Below, one piece after another: positions 33,955 through 41,373 of a stretch of 64,000 nt of DNA. The notes under the pieces are model-generated. The model did not search any database. It worked only from the letters and a program-made list of their open reading frames with translations, and was not told the origin of the DNA. Each line of letters starts with the position of its first letter. Within the stretch, counting starts at the first letter, position 1. The DNA comes from Actinoplanes couchii (GTDB taxonomy: Bacteria > Actinomycetota > Actinomycetes > Mycobacteriales > Micromonosporaceae), in contig NZ_BOMG01000063.1 of NCBI RefSeq assembly GCF_016862075.1, forward strand, positions 1 through 64,000, read 5' to 3'. A program made the position numbers and the translations under genes.

Positions 33955-34863
33955 ATGAGGGGCGGCGCGTTGCCTGAGAAGATCACCGTCGGTGTCGACG
34001 TCGGCGGTACCAAGACCCACATCGCCGTCGTCGAGGGCGGCACCCGCCGCGACGTGCTCGTCCCCTCCGCGGACTGGCGGCGCGGCCGGCTCTTCGAGGA
34101 CCCCGGCAACCTCACCCGGCTGGTCGAGTTGATCACCACGACCGTGCCCGGCCCGTACCGGATCGCGCTCGGCCTGCACGATCTGGACACCGAGGAGCAG
34201 CGCGCCGTCGCCGTCGACGAGCTGACCCGGCGGCTGCCCGGCAGCGTGCGCGTAGTCAACGACGCGGAGCTGCTCGGCCCGGCCGCCGGGCTCGACGAGT
34301 GTCTGAAACTGATCGTCGGTACCGGTGCCATCGCACTCGGCACCGACGCCGCCGGAACCCTGCTCACCGCGGACGGCCACGGCTCGCTGCTCGGCGACAC
34401 CGGCAGCGCCTCGGCCCTGGTCCGGGAGACCGTCCGGGCCGGTCTGCGGCTCGCCGACTCGGACCGCCCGGCCACCGCGCTGGCCGACCCGGCGGTGGCC
34501 CTGCTCTGCGACGTCTACCGCGTCGCCGATACCGCGGAACTGGCCGTCGCGGTCTCCGCCGACGACCCCTACCAGTGGGGACGCCACGCTCCGCTGATCT
34601 TCGACGCGCTGGGCCGGGGGTCGGCCGTCGCCGCCGCGGTGCTCGACGAAGCCGCCGACGTCCTGGCCCGGAACCTGGCCGCACTGCGCCGCCGGGGCGC
34701 TCGCGGCGATACCGTGGTAGGTGCCGGTGGCGTGCTCACCGCCCAGACCGAACTGCAGTCCCGTCTCACCGCCCGGCTGAGTGTGCACGCCCCCGACCTG
34801 ACGCTGCGGATCCTCACGGCGCCTCCGGTCGAGGGGGCCCTCGTGCTCGCTGACCGACTTTGA
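33955..34863 (+). CDS. BadF/BadG-type kinase, probably N-acetylglucosamine kinase-like
   Basis: 302 aa from ATG 33955; a TTG at 33970 has a better RBS (gagggg) and may be the true start. ATP-binding phosphate loop GVDVGGTKTHIAV at the N-terminus, LIVGTGAIALGTDAAG and a glycine-rich GAGGVLTAQTELQ near the C-terminus fit the BadF/BadG/BcrA-type ASKHA fold used by bacterial GlcNAc and related sugar kinases. Substrate is not certain. It is co-transcribed with the GH2 gene (20 bp). Confidence 0.82.
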   Translation: MRGGALPEKITVGVDVGGTKTHIAVVEGGTRRDVLVPSADWRRGRLFEDPGNLTRLVELITTTVPGPYRIALGLHDLDTEEQRAVAVDELTRRLPGSVRVVNDAELLGPAAGLDECLKLIVGTGAIALGTDAAGTLLTADGHGSLLGDTGSASALVRETVRAGLRLADSDRPATALADPAVALLCDVYRVADTAELAVAVSADDPYQWGRHAPLIFDALGRGSAVAAAVLDEAADVLARNLAALRRRGARGDTVVGAGGVLTAQTELQSRLTARLSVHAPDLTLRILTAPPVEGALVLADRL

Positions 34864-34883
34864 TCAAGGAAGACTCCGTACCC

Positions 34884-37715
34884 GTGACATCGTTCCTCGC
34901 CGACCTGGCCTCCCCGCAGCCCGGACGGGGCGGCCTGCCCGCCCGCGCCCACCTGGACACCGACGCGCCCCGGCAGTCGCTGGACGGCACCTGGCAGGTC
35001 CGCCGGTACCCCAGCCCCCGGCACCTGACCGAGCAGGGCGACTGGTCGCCGGTCGAGGTGCCCGGGCACCTGCCGTTGCAGGGCCACGGCACGCCGATCT
35101 ACGCCAACCTGGCCTACCCGTTCGCCGTCGACCCGCCCCACCCGCCGGACGACAACCCGGTCGCCGACCACCGTCTCGAGTTCGAGGCCGACGCGGCGGT
35201 GCTCGCCCACCCGTCGGTGCTGCGGTTCGAAGGGGTGGACGGCGCCGCCACGGTGTGGCTCAACGACGTGGAGCTCGGCACGCTGCGCGGCAGCCGGCTG
35301 ACCACCGAGTTCGACGTGTCGAGCGTCCTGCGTACCGGCAAGAATGTGTTGTTCGTCCGTCTTGCCCAGTGGTCGGCGCACAGCTACCTCGAAGATCAGG
35401 ACATGTGGTGGATGCCCGGCATCTTCCGCAGCGTGACCCTGCTGGCCCGCCCCTCCGGGGGGCTCGGTGACGTGTTCGTGCACACGTCCTACGACCACCG
35501 GGACGGCTCCGGCACGCTGCGGGTCGAGGTCTCGTCGGCCTCTCCCGCCACGGTGACCTCGCCGGCCTTCGGCGATCTGGTGCCGGGGGAGACCCATCAC
35601 TTCCGGTCCGTCTCACCCTGGACCGCCGAAACGCCTGTTTTGTACGATCTGAAAGTACAGACCGCCACGGAATCCGCCGACCTGCGCATCGGATTCCGGA
35701 CCGTGCACGTCGAGGACGGCGTGCTGCTGCTCAACGGCGCCCCGCTGCTGCTGCGCGGCGTCAACCGGCACGAACACGACCCGCACCGGGGCCGGGCCGT
35801 CGACCTGGCGACCGCCCGCGCCGAGCTGCTGCTGATGCGGGAACACAACATCAACGCGGTCCGGACCTCGCACTACCCGCCGAACGCCGCGTTCCTCGAC
35901 CTCACCGACGAACTCGGCTTCTACGTGATGGTCGAGAACGACCTGGAGACGCACGGCTTCGAACTCAACGGCTGGCGCGGCAACCCCAGCGACGACCCGA
36001 TGTGGGCCGACGCCTACGCCGACCGGATGACCCGCACCGTGGAACGCGACAAGAACCACGCCAGCGTGCTGTTCTGGTCGCTCGGCAACGAGTCCGGCAC
36101 CGGCGCGAACCTGGACGCCATCGCGGTGTGGGCCAAGTCCCGCGACCCGGAACGCCTGGTCCACTACGAGGGCGACCGGCGCTCGATCTACACCGACATG
36201 TACTCCCGGATGTACGCGATGACCGACGAGGTGGAACGCCTCGGCTCCGGCAGCGCCCCGTCACCGCGCAACCTGCCGTTCGTGCTGTGCGAGTACGCGC
36301 ACGCGATGGGCAACGGCCCCGGCGGCCTGACCGAGTACCAGGACCTGTTCCACAAGTACCCGCGGCTGGCCGGCGGCTTCATCTGGGAGTGGGTGGAACA
36401 CGCCCTGCACGGCGGGGTCACCTCCGACGGCCGCACCATCTCGCTGTACGGCGGTGACTTCGGCGAGAAGGTGCACGACGGCAGCTTCGTCGTCGACGGC
36501 CTGGTGCACGCGGACAAGACCCCCGGCCCGGCCCTCAAGGACCTGGCCCGGGTGTACGCCCCGATCACCGTCGTCCTGGCGCCCGGTGAACTGACGATCG
36601 TCAACCGTTACCACGGCCTGGACCTGTCCCACCTGGACGCCGAACTGACCGTGGACGGCACCGCGTCGGCGCTCGCGCTGCCGAAGGTGGAGGCGGGCAC
36701 CGCGGTGACCGTACCGCTGCCGTTCGATCCGGCCTCGACCGTGACGCTCACCCTCCGCCACCGTGACCACGGCCACGAGGTGGCCTGGGGCCAGCACCTG
36801 CCGTCCCGCACCCGGCCGGCCCTGACCGGCACCGTCACCCCGTCCGGCGTCACCCCGTCCGGCGTCACCCCGTCCGGCGTCACCCCGTCCGGCGTTATCT
36901 CGTCCGGCGTCACTCTGGGCCCGGCTGTTTTTGATCAGGCCACCGGAATGCCGGTCCGGCTCGGTGACCTGGACCTGCACGACGTGGCGATCAGCCTGTG
37001 GCGGGCGCCGACCGAGAACGATCGCGGCATCGGCTGGGACGAGACGAACCTGCCGCCGGTGGCCGACAGGTGGGCCGCCGCCCGCCTGCACGACATGCGC
37101 ACCCGGCTCGTCGACCTCACCACCGACGGCGACACCCTGATCGTCCGGACCCGCAGCGGCCCGCCGATCATCGACGCCGGCGTGGACGTCACCTGGCGCT
37201 GGACCAGCGACGGCACCGCCCTGGCCCTGGACCTGACCATCGAGCCGTACGGGGCGTGGCCCTGCGACTGGGCCCGCGCCGGTGTCGACATCCGCCTGGA
37301 CCGCCCGACGTCCCGGGTCGACTGGACCGGGCACGGGCCCGGCCCGCAGTACCCCGACACCGGCCAGGGCGCCCGATACGGATCATGGAGCGCGGACCGG
37401 GACGAGTTCGCGGTCCGGACCGTCCGCCCGCAGGAACACGGCGCCCGCCGCATCGACGACGCCACCGTGGACCTGGCCGGCACCGGGCTGCGGATCACCG
37501 GCGTGGACGTGCCGGTCACGATCCGCCCCTGGTCCCGCGAGGTGATCGCGGCCACCGCCCACGACCACGAACTGCCACCCGCCACCGAAACCTGGATCTC
37601 GGTGGACGCGGCGGTGGCCGGCGTGGGCACCGCATCCTGCGGACAGGGCGTCCTGCCCCAGTACCGCCTACCCGCCTCCACCCACCACCTGCACGTGGTG
37701 TTCCACCAGTCCTGA
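34884..37715 (+). CDS. GH2 beta-galactosidase (LacZ type)
   Basis: 943 aa, GTG 34884 chosen for the RBS aaggaag; a TTG at 34860 overlapping the kinase stop is possible. Sugar-binding domain, immunoglobulin-like domain, TIM barrel with VRTSHYPPN, acid/base E403 in SLGNESGTG and nucleophile E470 in VLCEYAHAMGNG, then the C-terminal beta-galactosidase small-chain domain (GPGPQYPDTGQGARYG). Cytoplasmic. It probably acts on galactosides from plant side chains. A linker of 15-bp repeats encodes repeated TPSGV (about residues 653-676), and the 3' end has been copied in tandem downstream. Confidence 0.93.
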   Translation: MTSFLADLASPQPGRGGLPARAHLDTDAPRQSLDGTWQVRRYPSPRHLTEQGDWSPVEVPGHLPLQGHGTPIYANLAYPFAVDPPHPPDDNPVADHRLEFEADAAVLAHPSVLRFEGVDGAATVWLNDVELGTLRGSRLTTEFDVSSVLRTGKNVLFVRLAQWSAHSYLEDQDMWWMPGIFRSVTLLARPSGGLGDVFVHTSYDHRDGSGTLRVEVSSASPATVTSPAFGDLVPGETHHFRSVSPWTAETPVLYDLKVQTATESADLRIGFRTVHVEDGVLLLNGAPLLLRGVNRHEHDPHRGRAVDLATARAELLLMREHNINAVRTSHYPPNAAFLDLTDELGFYVMVENDLETHGFELNGWRGNPSDDPMWADAYADRMTRTVERDKNHASVLFWSLGNESGTGANLDAIAVWAKSRDPERLVHYEGDRRSIYTDMYSRMYAMTDEVERLGSGSAPSPRNLPFVLCEYAHAMGNGPGGLTEYQDLFHKYPRLAGGFIWEWVEHALHGGVTSDGRTISLYGGDFGEKVHDGSFVVDGLVHADKTPGPALKDLARVYAPITVVLAPGELTIVNRYHGLDLSHLDAELTVDGTASALALPKVEAGTAVTVPLPFDPASTVTLTLRHRDHGHEVAWGQHLPSRTRPALTGTVTPSGVTPSGVTPSGVTPSGVISSGVTLGPAVFDQATGMPVRLGDLDLHDVAISLWRAPTENDRGIGWDETNLPPVADRWAAARLHDMRTRLVDLTTDGDTLIVRTRSGPPIIDAGVDVTWRWTSDGTALALDLTIEPYGAWPCDWARAGVDIRLDRPTSRVDWTGHGPGPQYPDTGQGARYGSWSADRDEFAVRTVRPQEHGARRIDDATVDLAGTGLRITGVDVPVTIRPWSREVIAATAHDHELPPATETWISVDAAVAGVGTASCGQGVLPQYRLPASTHHLHVVFHQS
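36839..36914 (+). repeat. 15-bp coding repeats in the GH2 gene
   Basis: About five units of ccgtccggcgtcacc encode TPSGV repeats, the last one divergent. They form an interdomain linker before the final GH2 domain. Confidence 0.9.
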
Positions 37716-37861
37716 CCCCGGCCTCCACCCACCACCTGAACGTGGTGTCCGGCCAGTCCTGACCCCGGCCTCCACCCACCACCTGAACGTGGAGTCCGGC
37801 CAGTCCTGACCGCGGCTTCCAGCGACCACCTGCTCGCGGTGTCACGCTGCTCGGTGTCGTC
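37674..37861 (+). repeat. 47-bp tandem copies of the GH2 3' end including its stop codon
   Basis: Units start at 37674, 37721, 37768 and 37815, each beginning gcctccacccaccacctg or a degraded form. The first unit carries the true stop (37713-37715); the second and third are close copies, the fourth has decayed. The remainder to 37949 holds further degraded pieces (for example cagtcctgaccccggctt near 37890) and no gene. Confidence 0.88.
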
Positions 37862-37949
37862 GGACTGGGCGAGCCGGCTGTTCCGCCAGTCCTGACCCCG
37901 GCTTCCGCCTGACGCCCGGACGTGGTGTTCCGGCCGTCCGGACCCCGCC

Positions 37950-37994
37950 GGCGTGGTGATTTCCGGTGCGAATCGCACCGGAAATCACCACGCC
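37950..37994. terminator. Long perfect hairpin between GH2 and the AraC pseudogene
   Basis: Arms of 22 bp (37950-37971 and 37973-37994, beginning ggcgtggtgatttccgg) are fully complementary. The right arm includes the stop and last codons of the AraC remnant. Likely bidirectional terminator. Confidence 0.8.
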
Positions 37995-38611
37995 TGGTTC
38001 TGCTGTCGTAGTGCCCGGACATACTCACCCGGCGTCAGCCCGGTGGCGGCCCGGTGGCGGCCCGGAACCCGTTGACCAGGTGGGACTGATCGGCGTACCC
38101 GAGCCGAGCCGCGATGTCCGCGGCCCGCCCTTCCCCGTCGACCGCGAACTGCCGGGCCGCCTCCTGCAGCCGAATCCACCGCCGGTTCCAGGCCGGCCCG
38201 TGCCCCACCGTCTCCCGCAACGCCCGCTGCACACTCCGCAGCCCTCGCCCTCGCCCTCGCCTTCGCTCCAGCCCTCGCCCTCGCCTTCGCTCCAGCCCTC
38301 GCCCTCGCCCTCGCCCTCGCCGCTCACGCCTCTGTTGCCGCCGCGGGATCCCCGTCGGGCCGCGCGGTTCCGGCGAAGGCCCGGGTGATCTCGTCTATCG
38401 CCTCGTTCGCCAGCAGTTGCCTGCCGGTCAAGGGATGCATGGTCGCCGCGTACCGGACCAGGTTCTCCGGATGCAGCACCCCGGACCGGTCGCCCGGCGC
38501 GATCGCCCGCGCCGTGCCGTACTCCGTGGTGCCGTTCTTCCCGGTGTCGTTCTTCTCGGTGTCGTTTTCTTCCAGACCCGCCCCCGCCGCGGCGTGCACC
38601 ATGATCGGCAT
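37985..38611 (-). pseudogene. Broken AraC-family regulator
   Basis: The N-terminal part starting near 38611 contains GVLHPENLVRYAATMHP, the usual opening of AraC proteins of the DUF6597 type, but most of the sensor domain is missing. A run of ctcgcc-type repeats (about 38238-38330) then breaks the frame. The HTH resumes as RWIRLQEAARQFAV and ADIAARLGYADQSHLVNGFRAATG, where a perfect 11-bp duplication (38041-38051 and 38052-38062) shifts the frame again; the proper end LTPGEYVRALRQQNQAW follows in the next frame. Removing one 11-bp unit restores the natural reading. Confidence 0.75.
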
Positions 38612-38811
38612 GCACAGCACGAACTATGTGAACACGTTCATCGCGGTCGCTGAGGTCCCGGCCGTTGCGGGGGTGCCGTGGTTAACCCGTGCGGATGACG
38701 CCCTCTCCCGCTCGGGGGCTCGACCGGCTGACAATGGGTCGTCCGTCGGCTCATCATCGAGTCGATCCGAGGTATCCCTGGATCCGGTGGGTCAGGTGGA
38801 GGCGAACGGTG

Positions 38812-39693
38812 ATGCCCGGGACGGTCGAATACCTCGCCGCGCGTACCGTCGGCGACGTGTTGTCGGCGCTGGCCGACGGTTCCACCGCGGTGCTGGCCGG
38901 CGGTCAGAGCCTGGCCGCCGAGCTGGGCCGCTCGGACCTGCTGGTGCGCCGTCTGGTCGACATCAACCAGGTGGCGGGCCTGGCCACTCTTCGCCAGAGC
39001 GACGGGACACTGCGGGTGGGCCCACTCGTGCGGCACCGGGCTTTCGAATCGGGCCGGGTGGACGGCCCGCTCGGCGACCTGATGCGGCTGATGGTGCACC
39101 ATCTGGGGCATCCACCGATCCGGGCCCGGGGCACGATGATCGGCAGTCTCGCCTACGCCAATCCGGCCGCCGAGTGGCCGGCCCTGGTGGTGACGGTCGG
39201 CGCCAGCCTGCGCCTGACCGGCCCGGACGGCTCCCGCACCGTGCCGGCCGACCAGTTCTTCACCGGCCCGTTCACCACCGTCCGCCGCCCGGAGGAACTG
39301 CTGGCCGAAGCGATCCTGCCGACGCTGCCGACCGGCGCCGGCGTCGGTTACGCCGAGGACCGCCGCTTCACGATCTTCCCCCAGGCGGGTGCCCTGGCCG
39401 TGGTGACGCTCTCCGCGGGCCGGGTGGCCACGGCCGCGATAGGCCTGATGAACGCGGGCCCCCGCCCGATCCGAGCCGGCGCGGCCGAACGTGTCCTCCG
39501 GGGCAACCCCCTGTGCGACGCGGCGATAACCGAAGCCGCCGAAACCGCGGCCCACACCGATGCCGACTTGCCACTGACCGGCCACGACCACCGCCTGTCC
39601 CGCCGCAACGCCCTGAAGATCCTGGTACGCAGAGCCCTGACCCAGGCCCGCTCCCGCACCGAACCTCATCCCACCACCCAGGAGGAGCCCTGA
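38812..39693 (+). CDS. FAD-binding subunit of the xanthine dehydrogenase family (orphan)
   Basis: 293 aa, RBS ggagg at 38798-38802. The FAD motif AGGQSLAAELGRSDLLVRRLVDIN is near residue 30 and the second motif RGTMIGSLAYANPAAEWPAL near 101; the C-terminal CO-dehydrogenase flavoprotein domain follows. The family normally works with a molybdenum subunit and a 2Fe-2S subunit, but neither is present nearby. An unused aggagg lies just before its stop, as though a downstream partner gene had been lost. Confidence 0.88.
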   Translation: MPGTVEYLAARTVGDVLSALADGSTAVLAGGQSLAAELGRSDLLVRRLVDINQVAGLATLRQSDGTLRVGPLVRHRAFESGRVDGPLGDLMRLMVHHLGHPPIRARGTMIGSLAYANPAAEWPALVVTVGASLRLTGPDGSRTVPADQFFTGPFTTVRRPEELLAEAILPTLPTGAGVGYAEDRRFTIFPQAGALAVVTLSAGRVATAAIGLMNAGPRPIRAGAAERVLRGNPLCDAAITEAAETAAHTDADLPLTGHDHRLSRRNALKILVRRALTQARSRTEPHPTTQEEP

Positions 39694-39734
39694 CCGGCGG
39701 GTCCGACGAGGCTGCGGCGTGACCCGAGAGGCGG

Positions 39735-41288
39735 TCATCGCTGAGCGGTCAACCGGCGGGTGATCTCGGCGGCTTCGAAGTGGGCCGGGTCGAAGTCGGC
39801 GGCCGAGTCGAGGCCCAGCCAGTCGAGCTGGTCCGCGTGGTCGGGGTGGTCGGGGTCGGCCAGGACGTCGACGAGCTCCTGGTAGCCCCAGATGCCACCA
39901 CAGTCCTCGAACGGAGCGGCGCGCCGGCCGCCGGTGCATCGTGGATAGGGGAGATCCTGGCGGTCGAGGACCTTCTCCACCAGGATCTGGTGCCTCCAGT
40001 CGTCGCCGAAGTCGTACCGGTAGAGGAGCCGGGCGCCGGCTTGTGGAGCGACCTGTTTGAGGGTGACCGGTTTCTCCGGGCGGTGACCCAGATCCGGGTC
40101 GGCCGACCGCGCGAAGGCGCCGTGACCGGTCTCGAAGGCGTGCAGGTGACTGTCGTCCCAGCCGAACGCGGCCTGCAGGTTCTCGTGCAGCACGGCGAGG
40201 CTGGTGTCGGCCGGGACCTCGAGACGTCGCCAGATCGGTGGTCTCGCCCCGAGCAGCGACACCTTGAGCTGCAGGATCGGTGCCGGCCCGTCCGACATCT
40301 TCCGCTTGGCGGGCAGTTTCGGCCCGGCGGTGGCCCGCCGCCGGGCGGCACGCGCCTCGGTCCGGCGGCCATCCTCGACGATCCGGGCGAAGATCTCGAT
40401 GTCCTCCGGGGAGAACGGCTCGTCGCCGTGTGGCGCGGGCTCGCGGTCCGGCTCCGGAAGGGACCGCAGGCGGGAGCGCAACAACGCGGCCGAGGTGTGG
40501 TACCCGGGCCCGCTGTCGCCGGTGTCGTCCGCCGGCTGCTCCGGGTCGTCGATCTCGGCGTCGTGGTCGGCGCGGGCGCCCAGCGCCTGCTCGGCCAGCC
40601 ACCGGAACTCGGCCGGCGCCAGGATTTCGCTGCTCAGGGCCACGTCGCCGGCCCGGGCCGCGGCCCGGATCGTGTCGGTGACCTGCTCCTTGACCTCGCC
40701 GGGGAACAGGAGGATGGCGGTTGCGGCGTGACAGTCCTCGTGATCGACGGTGACGGCGAAACCGTGTGACTGCCCGGCCCGCTCGAAGACGCCGACCAGG
40801 ATCGACCGGGCCTCCTCGTCGTCGGTGAATCGCAGCAGGTCACCGGGGCGGACCGGCTCGCGCAACTCGTCTGCCCAGGCCGGCGCCGGCACTCCGCGGC
40901 CGGTCAGGCGCCCGGCGGCGGCTCCGGCCTCCGGCCGCCCGGACACCGCGCCGAGGGACAGCAGCACGGCGACCGCCTCCGGGGTGCCGGCGTTCTCGAG
41001 CAGCGGAACGAAGTCGTCGACCAGCACGTCGGTGATGCCCTCGGCCGACAGGTCGCCGACGCCCAGCAGGGCCGCGGCGAACAGCTCGGCCTCGATCGGC
41101 TCCGTCTCGCCGAGCAGGTCGGCCCCGTCGAGCAGGAGATCGTCGACGATGACGGACACGTCGGGGCTCTCGCCCGAACAGCTCGGGCAGTCGCAGATCT
41201 CGGGCACCGGCGCGACCGCCCGCAGCACCCGCTGACCGCCGCGGTTTCGCGACTTCGACTTCTTTCTGCCTCTGCTGACCGGACTCAT
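39735..41288 (-). CDS. Plasmid pRiA4b ORF-3-like domain protein
   Basis: 517 aa from ATG 41288 (gggaaag 9 bp upstream). The C-terminal domain (about 345-510) is the pRiA4b ORF-3 type: LKVSLLGARPPIWRRLEVP, LHENLQAAFGWDDSHLHAF, YRYDFGDDWRHQILVEKV and a closing CTGGRRAAPFEDCGGIWGY. The N-terminal 340 residues are acidic and include a CDCPSCSGE cluster (about residues 33-41) that may bind zinc. The function of this widespread domain is not established. Isolated gene. Confidence 0.85.
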   Translation of the reverse strand: MSPVSRGRKKSKSRNRGGQRVLRAVAPVPEICDCPSCSGESPDVSVIVDDLLLDGADLLGETEPIEAELFAAALLGVGDLSAEGITDVLVDDFVPLLENAGTPEAVAVLLSLGAVSGRPEAGAAAGRLTGRGVPAPAWADELREPVRPGDLLRFTDDEEARSILVGVFERAGQSHGFAVTVDHEDCHAATAILLFPGEVKEQVTDTIRAAARAGDVALSSEILAPAEFRWLAEQALGARADHDAEIDDPEQPADDTGDSGPGYHTSAALLRSRLRSLPEPDREPAPHGDEPFSPEDIEIFARIVEDGRRTEARAARRRATAGPKLPAKRKMSDGPAPILQLKVSLLGARPPIWRRLEVPADTSLAVLHENLQAAFGWDDSHLHAFETGHGAFARSADPDLGHRPEKPVTLKQVAPQAGARLLYRYDFGDDWRHQILVEKVLDRQDLPYPRCTGGRRAAPFEDCGGIWGYQELVDVLADPDHPDHADQLDWLGLDSAADFDPAHFEAAEITRRLTAQR

Positions 41289-41373
41289 GGGAATCATCTT
41301 TCCCAGCGCCGGAGGGGACCGCAATCGAGGCACCCGTACCGTCCCACGTTCGGTTATCCGTAAGGGGACGGCC

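Noticed and set aside
33900..33955. SigB-type promoter at gggtat before the sugar kinase
   Set aside because: Only the -10-like part fits; the upstream half is not convincing.
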